Below are positions 13,111-30,209 of a DNA stretch of 57,500 bases, piece by piece. Source of the stretch: Anaeromyces robustus. Taxonomy: Eukaryota > Neocallimastigomycota > Neocallimastigomycetes > Neocallimastigales > Neocallimastigaceae. Location of the stretch: contig MCFG01000005.1 in the NCBI GenBank assembly GCA_002104895.1, positions 285,001 through 342,500 on the forward strand, in the 5' to 3' direction. The position numbers and the translations under genes were made by a program. Every line of letters begins with the position of its first letter. The stretch's first letter is position 1. Under the pieces are notes generated by a model, which ran no database searches, had not been told where the DNA came from, and worked only from the letters and a program-made list of their open reading frames with translations.

Positions 13111-13870
13111 AGAAATAAAATTGATGCTAGAGTTCCTGAAGTTGCTAAAATGATTAACAATTCTTGTCATAATTGTTCATGTTGTTTCCATTATGACAGG
13201 TATCAGAGAATTGACAATTGGTTTATAAATTGATTCTTATTTAAAAATCTTCATATTAATCACTTCTCTGATCTAGATAGAAATTTTTTTTATTTATTAG
13301 ATAGTCTTTTTAATAGTTTAGTTGTGACCAGTGATAACTCAGGTATAGATAATAGAATTAATAATATTGTTATGGGTTATAAAAGTAGTAATAATATTAG
13401 AATTAATAGTATAAGTAATATAGATATTTTAGGTAATAGAAAAATAGTTAATAGGTATCGAATTTATATTTTTTTTTAATTGGTGGAAGAGAATATGGTT
13501 TTAGTGATAGAATTAATAATTGTCCATACAAAAAGGAATGGGAATGTTTGTTTAAATGTCAGACTGAATCTGGTACTTATTCAAATTCTCCATTCTTGTT
13601 GCCATCTGCGGCTCTATTGAATGATATCATGCCTGTTGTCTGTAAGATATCATACCTGTTGTTTGTAAAAGACAACATATATTGTTCAATAAATTCAAAA
13701 CCAACCTCTCTAGGAACGTCAATGCTGATAACACAGTAAAACAGTCTAGTAGGGCAAATACCCATCCTATTACCGACCTAAGTGGAATAGGGTAGATCAA
13801 TTTTACTTTTAATTCTCTATGTAGAATTAAGGATTAGTATGGATTTACTGTATTTATGTATTACTATACT
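13111..13870. other. Unidentified decayed element, less AT-rich than its surroundings
   Basis: This stretch has clearly more G and C than the flanks and reads like coding DNA broken by stops in every frame. On the + strand it has pieces such as INNCPYKKEWECLFKC and SNSPFLLPSAALLNDI, with an internal 26-bp duplication at 13623-13673 (ATATCATGCCTGTTGTCTGT, then a near copy). On the - strand 13577-13765 is open. A more decayed relative seems present near 26085-26330. Probably an old mobile element or dead gene; neither strand nor family can be fixed. Confidence 0.4.
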
Positions 13871-15287
13871 ACTTTATACCCTCCAAATATTATTCATTAT
13901 TATCTGTAATGCTTATCTGATTTTTTCTTATTTGTATCTTTTTTTTTTTTTTTTTTTTATTTTATTTTATTTTATTTTATTTTATTTTATTTATTTTGTG
14001 TTTTTTTATGATTCATGTATATTAATATTTAAACTCAATAAAGATGATGTACAAATTGTATGTTTTTAAAAAAAAAAAAGATTATATAAAAAAAATTATA
14101 AAAATAAAATAATAATAATAATAATAAAAACAATAAAAAAAATATTATGATATTATTTTTTTAATCTATTAAATAATTATTAAGCGTATATAAGAGAGAA
14201 TTTTGTGGATATCACATTATCTTCTTTACAGATAATTATTCTTTATTAATAATATCTTATTATCAAGAGAAGAGGAAATTTTGAATAATACGCATTTTTT
14301 AAATTAACAATAATTCTAGAGTCTTCTATATCATTTTTTAGGTTAAAAAAATTATGGTAATGATTGATATATATATAATATGAATTGTAAAATCATTTAG
14401 TTATATTATTTATATTTATTTATATATATATATATAGCAATAATGATAAAGACTAAAAAAAAATATTTAAAAAATATCTAAAATAAAAAAATATGAACAA
14501 AAGTAAATTTTAAGTATTAATTTTTTTTATATGTGTGTTTTTACAACCAATGTATAAATAGTTTTATTTGGATTTAATATAATCTACTCAAAAGTAAAAA
14601 TAATTAATAGTTAGATGTATTATAATAACCCCAATAACCCCAATAAAATAATAGTTAATATAAAAATTTATATATTAAAATTAATTAGTTAACAATTAGC
14701 ATGTATAATAAAAAAATATGCTTGATTTTCTGGAAATGATCTGCTGATTTTTTATAATTACATAAAAATTATGTGAATAGCATATGATTGTATTAAAGAT
14801 ATATTTTTTCAAGGTTAACTGATTTATTAGTATAATTGTCTTTATTAATAATTTTATTAATATTTAATAATTACTTTATACAAGAAAAAATTACACATTT
14901 TTAATATAAATTTTAATAATTATATAATATATATACAATTTATACAATTTTGTTATTGTTAATAAAATATAAAAAAGTAAATAATAAAATAATATAATTA
15001 ATAGTATATTATAATGTAATTAATAGTATATTATAATATATATTAATATGAAATAATATATAATATCTAATTAATTAATTAATTTGTGGATTATATAATA
15101 TTTGTTAAACGTAATACAAAAAATTTAAAACTGTTTTAATTATTACACCAATATTTTTTATAAAACTTATAAATATATCTTAATTGTGTTGAAAAAAAAA
15201 TTTTTTGGTTTTAAAACTTGTTTATTTATTAATAAACACTAAAAACTGGATTATATATAATAATTTAGTGTTTTTAATAAAATAAAA
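13871..15287. other. Non-coding spacer upstream of the second LRR gene
   Basis: AT-rich, with (ATTTT)n at 13957-13990 and a TATAT tract near 14425-14436. No gene-like pattern on either strand. Confidence 0.55.
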
Positions 15288-18897
<3,610 letters not shown>

Positions 18898-19368
18898 TTT
18901 TAATTAATGATAGAACAATTAGAGATTAGAATTAATAAATAAAAAGAATCATTAAATATGAATTAAAAAAAAATAAAATAAAATAAAATAAAATAAAATA
19001 AAATAAAATAAAATAAAATAAAAATAAAATAAAATAAAATAAAGAAATAATATTAATTAATAAATAAAAAGAATCATTAAATATGATTTAAAAAAAAAAA
19101 TAAAATAAAATAAAGTAAAATAAAATAAATAAAATAAAAGAAATAAATTAAAAGAATATGTATTAAAACCTATAATAAAAAAAAATAAATAAAAAATAAA
19201 TAAATAAATAAATAAATAAAAATAATGAAGTAAAATATATAAAACATATAATGAAGCTATATTTTATTTTATTTTATTTTAGTTTAGTTTATTATATTTT
19301 TCATAAAGACTAAAATAAAATAAAATAAAATAAAATAAAATAAAATAAAATAAAATAAAATAAAATAA

Positions 19369-19399
<31 letters not shown>

Positions 19400-19490
19400 T
19401 AAAATAAAAATAAAATAAAAAAAAAAAAAAAAAGAATAAAATAAATAAAATATAAAAAAAAAAATAAAATAAAATAAAGAATAAAGTAAA

Positions 19491-19524
<34 letters not shown>

Positions 19525-19534
19525 AAATTTAAAT
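18898..19534. repeat. (AAAAT)n-rich spacer between convergent genes
   Basis: The 3' spacer between LRR gene 2 (+) and RNase H2A (-). Long AAAAT arrays lie at 18970-19042 and 19311-19420. The phrase AATAAATAAAAAGAATCATTAAATATGA occurs twice (near 18934-18960 and 19058-19086), each followed by an AAAAT array, so a unit was duplicated. No gene. Confidence 0.75.
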
Positions 19535-19696
19535 AAAACTATAACAGATTTTATTTTATAAAGTAATTACAGATTTTATTCTTATTTTTTTATATAAAGC
19601 TATTACAGGTTTTATTTTTATTTATCTTTTTATATAAAGCTATTACAGATTTTATTTTTATTTTTTTTTTCCTTTTATAAAGCTACCACAGGTTCT
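19535..19696 (-). repeat. Tandem degenerate copies of the last codons and stop of the RNase H2A gene
   Basis: Read on the minus strand, the terminal coding sequence CCTGTGGTAGCTTTATA is followed by four degraded copies of A-A-(C/T)-CTGT-x-x-TAG-(C)TTTATA spaced about 30-45 bp apart (at about 19631-19655, 19591-19615, 19557-19580 and 19535-19552 on the + strand). The shared core includes the stop codon, so the 3' end of the gene was duplicated in tandem into the 3' flank. Confidence 0.75.
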
Positions 19697-21245
19697 AATT
19701 TCATATTTAATAGTTTTCTCTTTTTATTTAGGAATGACATCTCTTGTTCATTTAGCATTTCATTATTACTTTTTAATTTCTGATTATTTTGTTTCATAAA
19801 TATATCAATAGAATTTTTTTTTAAGTTTTCTTTACATTTATTTCCTTTCTTTCTTATATCTTTTTCTTCAACGTCAGGCCTTTTATTTTATTTTATTTTA
19901 TTTTATTTTTTTTTTGTTTTTTTTTGTTATTTATTATTTAATCATTCATTCATTTATTTAATAATTATTTTTAGTTAATTTAATAATATTTATATTTATT
20001 TAAGTATATAATAATTATAATTTGTTAATTTATTAATATATAATATTATATGTTATTATTATTATTATTTACTATTTAATAAATACATACCAATAAACAG
20101 AATATCCATTCTCTAAAAGGTAATTTTCACATGTTGACCAGCTAAATCGAACAAGCCCTGGAAATCCAAAGACCTTGTCACAGTGATTTTTTATCCAATT
20201 TTTAGTTTTAGGATCACCAGGGTAACCAGATCCTTTTTCTCCAGAAAATGATTTATTTTCAACAAATTCCCAATTTTTTATTAAAAAATCACGATTTACC
20301 TTTTAAAATATTTATAATTATATATAAAAATTGTCACAACTGAAAACGATATTAAATTCTTATCTTATATTTATATTAATTATAAAGTATACTTTTGCAC
20401 AAATACTAGCTGCACTAACTATTGGATATTTACTGTCAGCTTTATAATTAACTACAATATTTAATGTTGGGAAAAATGATTTTAATTTTGCCTGATAAGA
20501 TTCTGCTGGACCTACTGCATCAATATATACTTCTTTAACTTTTACTTTCAATTTTAATACATTATTTATTAAATCAATTGTTGTATCATGAGCAAATTGA
20601 TTTAAATTATATTTTTCTCTTTTTATATTTGAATGTTCCACATTTTTTTTTCATATGATATATATTAATATTATTATATCAAAAGAATTATAATTATAAT
20701 ATATTTACAATATTAAAAAAAAAGGATAATATACTTTCTCAACATATGTCTGGAAATATCTTGAGGACTACAGGCAGTAGCCATCCAACCAAATATATCT
20801 GAATTATTATTTATTATCTCAAATAAAGCATTTCTTGATTGTTCAGTTAAAGTTTTTGAATCTATAAGAAAAAAAAAATATAAAGATGCATTAAATATTA
20901 AATAATCTGAATAATTCATTTAAATTTATTGAAACCAAATATATTACCTGCAAATCCCAAACTATTTAAAGTTTCTACTTTAGATAATGGACAAAAACAA
21001 GTAGCATAAACCATTGGTCCTTAATATCAAATAAATTAAATATATATATACAAATGGTTTTAATATACATATATAATTTCAAAAAAAAAAAAAAAATAAA
21101 AAATAAAAATAAATAAATAATTTATACCAAACACTGGACCTCTTCCTGCTTCATCTATTCCAATCAACACTTCCTCTTCTTTACATATCTCTGGTATGGG
21201 TGAATGTATTGTTTCAGTAAAATACATAGGACTTTTAAATTCCAT
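19675..21245 (-). CDS. RNH201: Ribonuclease H2 catalytic subunit A (RNase HII family)
   Basis: Joined exons in minus-strand order: 21245-21128, 21019-20948, 20861-20735, 20618-20393, 20299-20091, 19879-19675; 318 aa, close to the usual ~300. It cleaves RNA or single ribonucleotides in DNA, acting in the nucleus as the catalytic subunit of the RNase H2 trimer. Sequence evidence: GIDEAGRGPV with Asp31 and Glu32, the DSKTLTE motif at 64-70, VYIDAVGPAESYQ with Asp139, and KADSKYPIVSAASICAKV with Asp167. This is the complete DEDD metal-binding set. GSGYPGDPKT and FGFPGLVRFSW follow, as in eukaryotic A subunits. The C-terminal ~60 residues are Lys/Asn-rich and lineage-specific. The acceptor of exon 4 was chosen because it gives HMLRKEKYNLN, the length expected from the family. 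Tandem copies of the last codons follow the stop. Confidence 0.93.
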
Positions 21246-22149
21246 TCTTTTATTCTTATTTATATATTAAAGTAACAATAAACATTTTATAATATACAAT
21301 TTAAATATTATAAAGATATTAAATTTCAGATATTGTGATTGGCTAATATTTAATTAAAATAAATAGGTCTTTATAATATTAATCTACTTTTTTTATAAAA
21401 TGGACTAACTAAAATCATAACTGTTATATGTAATATAACTTATAGGTTATTTTATAATTTATAAATAAATTCATATATTACATTAAACACAATCCATTAA
21501 TGAATTAATAATGGGTTATGAGTTTCCACATTATTTTATCAAACATTATTTAAGAATATGGTATACAGTAGAATTAGAAAATTCAAGATTTAAGTGAAAT
21601 CTAATGACAAAAAAATTATTCATATTAATTAAATAATATAAAAATGAACATTTGAAACTGAAAAAATATATATTTATTATTATTTAAGATTTATCATGAT
21701 TTTTATACATTAAACATGAAAATGATAATATTAAATTAATTAATATTTTTAATTGTTAATAAATGTGTACATCTAAATTATATAAATTTATATTTTTTAT
21801 GATTTAACACAAAAAATAAATATTGACTTAATATTTTTGATGGATTGTAACATATTAAAATAATGTCTATTTATAAATAATAATAAAGTTCTTTTTTCCA
21901 TAAGCTTTATAATAAAATATAAAATTATAGTGAACATTATAATTAATTATACATAATAAATATTATATCATTAGTATATTTTAATTTATATTATAACATA
22001 ACAACTTTCAAATTCACATATTTATTTTTTAAAACTCAGAAGACTATGTAATTTATAGTTTGTGTTACACAAACAGAAAATTTAATTTATTTATATAATA
22101 AATTATATAAATGACTTCCTCAATTTCATTAAATTACTTCTTTTATAAC

Positions 22150-22209
22150 AAAAAATACTGTAAAATACTGATATTATTAAACTAATATCACTATTTTACA
22201 GTATTTTTT
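22150..22209. repeat. Near-perfect 27-bp inverted repeat with 6-nt loop
   Basis: Left arm 22150-22176 (starts AAAAAATACTGTAAAATACT) and right arm 22183-22209 are reverse complements with one mismatch; the loop is TTAAAC. An RNA from either strand would form a long hairpin. A miniature transposon remnant, terminator or structured RNA are all possible. Confidence 0.85.
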
Positions 22210-22897
22210 ATAGAATAATTATTAACTTCGATAACAATGAATATAAGCATTTTCAAAAAATATTATACATTTAAATTAACAAACTTAGATTTTCAGTTTA
22301 TGTTTATATAATAAAACTTTTGTTACAATAGATTTATAAATTTAAAGTTAATATTCATTTTTAATAGTATTAATTTATCAATATATAATTAATTCATTAT
22401 AAACTCTTATATATTATTTTATTTCCTTATTATAATAAGAATTTATATTTATATTAAATATTTAGTATTATTTAAATTAATATTATTCAAATTTATATTT
22501 TTTTTTCTGTATCATTTTTAATAATATTAATTCATTATATTTGGTTTAATATATTATTTTGTTTTCTTATTATAACACCTTTTATTTTATATAAAATAAT
22601 AATTAATACTAATTTATTATTATTATATATCATTATTATTTATCTTAAAATTTTCTCTAAATATTATTATTATTATTATTATATTCTTAACCTTTAAATT
22701 TTTCTAAAGTAAAAAATAATACTAACCTTTAACAAAGTATATTTTTAGAATTTTACAAATATAGATTATTATTTTATAAACAAAAAAAAAATAAATAAAT
22801 AATGGTCATGAATTATACTTTAAATATTTATATTCTTAAATTATTTATTAATTAGATTAATAATACCATTACTTGTGATAATAATAATTATTTAATA

Positions 22898-22971
22898 TTT
22901 ATTTATATTAACATTATGAAGTCTTATAAATAATAAACAGTTTTTATTATTATAATGTTAATATAAATAAA
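22898..22971. repeat. 20-bp perfect inverted repeat with 34-nt loop
   Basis: TTTATTTATATTAACATTAT at 22898-22917 is the exact reverse complement of 22952-22971. It directly precedes the TAAA-type microsatellite. Confidence 0.8.
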
Positions 22972-23055
22972 GAAATAGATAAATAAATAAATAACTAAAT
23001 AAATAAAGAAATAGATAAATGAATAAATAACTAAATAAATAACTAAATAACTAAA

Positions 23056-23086
<31 letters not shown>

Positions 23087-23114
23087 ATAAATAAATAAAT
23101 AAATAAATAAAAAA

Positions 23115-23145
<31 letters not shown>

Positions 23146-23146
23146 G

Positions 23147-23181
<35 letters not shown>

Positions 23182-23182
23182 G

Positions 23183-23213
<31 letters not shown>
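22970..23213. repeat. TAAA / TAAC tetranucleotide microsatellite
   Basis: AAATAAAT arrays interrupted by AGAAATAGAT and a run of seven AACT units (about 23052-23082). Simple repeat. Confidence 0.9.
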
Positions 23214-23214
<1 letters not shown>

Positions 23215-24981
23215 CATCAATCAATCAATCCATCATTTTTACTAAATAAAACTAAAACATCAAATTAAATAAGAAATTAAAACTTAATAAAAATTTTTTA
23301 GAAAGAAATATCTTAATTTTTATAATTCATTCTAATTTTTTTTTTATTTTCTTGACAAAATAAATATATATTATTGAATAATAAACTGTAAATAATATAA
23401 GAATTATATAATATTATATAAATTATTAAAGTTCATACTATTAATTGGATAAAGACTAAATATTTGTAATTTAAGTATAAATTATAAAATTAATATATAT
23501 ATAGTAATTATTTAAGTTTTTCTTCTTTCCTTCTTTTTATTATCGTTTTATTATATGTTTCATATTTTAAATAATTTATGTAAAATATTAAAATTATATA
23601 GTTTATAATTTAGTAATATTACTTTAACATTCATTTTTTAGAGTTTAAGAATATTAATTAAAATGAAAAAAGAAAAATGAAATGAAGAAGCCAATTATCT
23701 TTAATTAAATAATATATCAAATGAAATACAAAATACAGTTTTATATATATAACATAATTCTTTTTTGTTTTTGATTATCTAATATACTTTTTTAAACTTT
23801 TTTTTTCTATCGGTAATCCATTTTTAAATTATAACGTCGCTTTTATATATTTACATATATATAATGTATATATTAAACGATATAATATCATAAATATATA
23901 TATATATAAAACGAAAATTTTTATTTAGTTATTGAGTATTTATATATATATTATAATTTAAAAATTATAAGTTTATATATTTATTTACATTAGTTTGAAT
24001 TATTTTATTTAATTCTTTATATCATTGCTAAATATACATTTAAAAAAAAATTATATTTTAATTTAATTAAAATTTCTTTTTATAATTACTTTTAAAAGAG
24101 AATAAAAAAAAAAATCTAATTAATATAAATAGTGAAAGAACAATATAGTTATTAATTACAACAAAAAGGGAATTTCGAATTAATGAAAAATATTTTTTAG
24201 ATTTTAGTTTATTAACTTATTTTTATTTGAAGTTTTAATTAAATTTTATTCTATTACATTACATCACATGAATATGTATTTATAAAACTTTAAAAATTTA
24301 GATTAGTAACATCTGGTTTATTATAGAATTTTTACATATATAAGATACTTGAATATAACAAAAAATTGAATATTTAAACTTTAAAGTTTTAATTTTAATT
24401 TTTTTTAATGATATAACTGAATTTTCTTATTTGAATATATATACTTTGAAAATAAAAATAATTTAATATAATAATTATATATGCTTTAGTTTTTTTTTTT
24501 TTTTTTCTTTTTTTTTCTAAATATTTTTTTAAAAATTATTTAAAAAAATTTTTATATTCACTTGTATATAAACTCCATAATATTAAAATTTAATTAAAAA
24601 ATTTTTATATATAAAGTTTTTTAAAACTTAAATACTTTAATTAACTTATAATAATAATAATTCTATTATAAGAAGTATTATTATTTATTATTTTATTTAA
24701 TAATTCTATTATAAGTATTATTATAACTTTCTAATTACGATAACTTTAAAATAAGAATTATTTAAATTGTTATTTTTTATATAAATAGGCTAAATTTCGC
24801 TTTTATATTTAATATTTTCAATAGTTTTTTATTTATTAAATTCTATTTATTGTAAAAAAAAATATAAGATATACATAATTGGTAATTATTTTTTTTGTAT
24901 AGAATTAATAAAAAAAAAAATAAGAATTTAGTAACATTATAATAAATTAATAATGTTTTTATTATAAAAATATAGATAAAA

Positions 24982-25128
24982 ATGGCCAAGAAATCTAATA
25001 AGGAAAAGACTGCTCCACAAACTAAGGCTGAAAGAAACAAGCCAAAATCTAAATCTGCCAAGAAAGAAGAACAAAAATTATATAAACAAAAGAAAGCTGA
25101 AAAGAACAACAATAAGAATAAAGTATAA
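24982..25128 (+). CDS. Small very basic protein, unidentified
   Basis: 48 aa, single exon, starting MAKKSNKEKT and ending KNNNKNKV. About one third of residues are Lys, with no hydrophobic segment. Unlike its surroundings it uses GCC, AAG and AAC codons repeatedly. That codon bias, and an island of lower AT content in a long spacer, suggest a real and highly expressed gene. Its composition resembles ribosome- or nucleic-acid-associated small proteins, but it did not match a ribosomal protein or TMA7 that I recall. The opposite-strand frame over it (24843-25112) reads into AT-only DNA and looks like a shadow. Function unknown. Confidence 0.65.
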   Translation: MAKKSNKEKTAPQTKAERNKPKSKSAKKEEQKLYKQKKAEKNNNKNKV

Positions 25129-27196
<2,068 letters not shown>

Positions 27197-29242
27197 TTAC
27201 ATAAATTCGTCTGGTTCTTTTTCTAATTCAAAAGGATTTCTCGCAATATTTAAAACACCTTCAACTTCATAAAATACTACATCTGTATTGTTAGGATGAA
27301 TTCTTGATTTTGGATAAACTTTATCTGCCAACTCGCAAGGAATATAACAATTATGTGTTAGATAATGTGATTCACCATCAATATTATGTATTTCAGGACA
27401 ATCTGTGTATTTCCTAACTGGACCACTTTTACTATAATGCTTTGGTAAAGTTCTGTCAGCGTTTGGTTCACATTTTAATGAAACTACTGGTCCACCTAAT
27501 AAATTGACAAATGTCTTATTTATAAAAAATCAATATTTTATAATTATTGAAATTTAGTTTTTTTTTTTTTTTTAAGAGTATATATGTTATTTATTTTATG
27601 TTATAAAAATTAAGATAGTTAATGATTAATAAATAATAAAAAAATTTTTTTAATAAAGTTACATTGCAAGCTTCAGTATCCCATATATTTCCCCATAATA
27701 AAATTATTTTTAAACTTTTATTTACTTTTAAAGCATCAACAATATACTTTATTCCAACATGCGTTATTTTATTAAAATCTAAAAATATTCTATAATATAA
27801 TATTAGTTTATAGAGAATTTTTATTTATTATATATTCAAAAATTTACCCTTCAATAACTTCATTTATAAGTAATAATTCTTTTATTGCATTGGCACCTTC
27901 GTCTTGAACAGTACAATGTGAAAGTCTTAAAGATTTTAACGAATGATGATAATGTAAAGCTGAGCATAAAGCAACACATCCATCTCTTGTTAATTTATTA
28001 CTTAAAAAAAAAAAAAATAGCAGTATCAACAGAAATAGCATTAATTATTAAATTAATTAATAATATATAGAAAGAATAATAATGATAGTTAATTATTTTG
28101 TATATTAAAGCTAATAAATATAATATAATATAACAAAATATAATATAATATTACACCTGCTTAAATCAAGTATTTTTAATGTTGTATTCATTTTAATAGT
28201 TTTTTCTAAAAAATCTACCATAGCCCAGTCGGTAATACACATTTTCTTCATCCTTAAATCACATAGATTATTATTATATTTAATCATATTTGATATATGT
28301 AGCATTACAGCATTTTGTACGCTTTGTGTTAAATTATGTGTATTTTGAAAATTATCAGAAAAATCAATATAATTTAATGTTGAATTATTACGAAGAACAG
28401 TTGCTAAAGCAATTATTGCCACTGAGTTCAGAGAACAAGAATATATTTCTAATTTTTTTAATGTAGTATTTATCTAAACGTTTCAACAAAAAATTATATA
28501 TATAGTTTGAATACATATATTAATATGATTTACTTTATTATTATTTATTTATTTATTTAAAATTAAAAAAAAAAAAGATAGGAAATAAAAAAATATTTAT
28601 TTTTTTATTATACTTGAAGCATTGAGGCAACAGCCATGCCTCCTTCTTGACATATTGGATTACAACTAATATCTAAATGTTTTAAATATTCGTTTATATG
28701 TAAAGCTTTAGAAATGCATGCTGCACCATGTGGTCCAATTTCATTAGATTTTAATATTAAAGATTCAACTGATCTATTATCCTATATTTAAAATTTGTTA
28801 AAAAATTTGAAATATAGATATAAAATGACTTTTTCATAAAAAGAAATTATTTTAATTTATATTACTAATAAAAATCTGGCTATGGTTTCTGCCCCAATAT
28901 CAGAAATTATATTATAACGAAGATCAAGTATTCTTAAAAATGAAGTATATTTAAGTGGATTCAAAATTCCAAAAATATGATTATCATTAATTCTTTTATT
29001 ACGAAGCTCGTTACTATTTCCTTTTAATAATATTTCACTTGGTACAATTCTAATAATATAATTATGTCAATGAAATAATTATTATGATTATTTATATTAT
29101 AATAATTATTATATTACCCGGTGTTTCTTTGATTTGTTATGTATGACACAAGTTCCTTTCTAATTTCAATATTTTTATCTTTACAAAATTTTTGATAATT
29201 GCTAATATAATTGGATATTTCTTTATTTAATTCTTCGTTCAT
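27197..29242 (-). CDS. LRRC34: RNI-type intracellular LRR protein, LRRC34-like
   Basis: Joined exons in minus-strand order: 29242-29118, 29049-28866, 28781-28614, 28473-28157, 28000-27848, 27789-27663, 27514-27197; 463 aa. There is no signal peptide or transmembrane helix. From about residue 45 it has ribonuclease-inhibitor-type LRRs of ~28 residues (LRILDLRYNIISDIGAETIA, LKHLDISCNPICQEGGMAVA, LKILDLSSNKLTRDGCVAL). These differ in type and exon pattern from the three surface LRR genes. The C-terminal domain reads NNTDVVFYEVEGVLNIAR, which I associate with LRRC34, a ciliated-cell and germ-cell protein of similar length. Other RNI-LRR flagellar proteins (for example TCTE1/DRC5) are alternatives. 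Two confirmed flagellar genes lie downstream on the same strand, fitting a zoospore role, but that is inference. It shares a 770-bp divergent promoter region with LOA1. Confidence 0.85.
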
Positions 29243-30012
29243 TTTAATCTGCTTTTAAAAAAGAAAAATATTAATTTTTAAACGAAAAATTTTCAATTTT
29301 CCCTCTACTACAATTTATTAATTTGTAATAATTTTAATTAATTTTTATAAATTTAATATATAAACAAATTTTAAAAATTTAAATTATAAAAATTAAAAAA
29401 AAAAAAAGAAATCAAGACCATCCTTTAATTAATGAATGCAAATAATAAAATGAATATAAATTTTTTTTATTTATAAATTATTTAAATAGTTATTAAATAC
29501 AGTATTTAATAACAATTAAGCAAATAATTATTATTTAAAATATTTCAAATTGCTATAAATTTTTTTGTTAATGATATAATATATTTAATAATTTTATATA
29601 AAACATCTAAAAAAATTTTAATATATATGTAATAATATAAAAATTTTTTGTTTATAATTATCTAATAAATTTATGTATTTAATATAATTAATCTATGTAA
29701 TTCTCATGACTTCATATTTAAATATATATTTGTATGTATATTTTTATAGAAAGTTATAAAATAAATAAACTATATAAAAGGAATAGAACAATAAATAGAA
29801 CATTAAAATAAAAAATAAAAAATAAAAAAATAAAATATAATAAAGTAAATATAATATAACAAAACAGTAAAAATAAAAAATAAAATAAAACATAAATAAA
29901 AAAATAAATAATAAATATAATACTAAAAAAAAAATAGAAAAATAAATAAAAAAAAAAGAAAATTGAAATAATAAAACATTAAAATAAAGCAAAAAATTAT
30001 ATAATAATAAAA
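29243..30012. promoter_or_regulatory. Divergent intergenic region between LRRC34-like and LOA1
   Basis: 770 bp between two start codons facing away from each other, so it must contain both promoters unless transcripts overlap. AT-only low-complexity sequence; no TATA, CCAAT or RFX-like site stands out. The open frame 29744-29992 (-) is repeat-derived. Confidence 0.45.
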
Positions 30013-30158
30013 ATGGAAAAGTATTCCCATTGGAGAGATTCCGGTACTATATATTATTCTTATAATATTATTATTTTGTATATAAAAATTTTAATTTTAT
30101 TTTTATGTTTTTATAAATATTAGGAACTGGTATTCAGCCTTTTTTACCTTTGAAAGTA

Positions 30159-30209
<51 letters not shown>

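Larger units (their letters stand above)
21246..24981. other. 3.7-kb spacer, no gene recognised
   Basis: Divergent upstream region of RNase H2A (-) and the small basic gene at 24982 (+). It contains two long inverted repeats and a TAAA/TAAC microsatellite (listed separately). No frame on either strand shows codon structure, and no tRNA-like fold was recognised by eye. Confidence 0.55.

Noticed and set aside
13548-13765. Overlapping + and - open frames in the decayed element
   Set aside because: Both are short, overlap antisense, and are flanked by stops in all frames. They are described as a relic instead.
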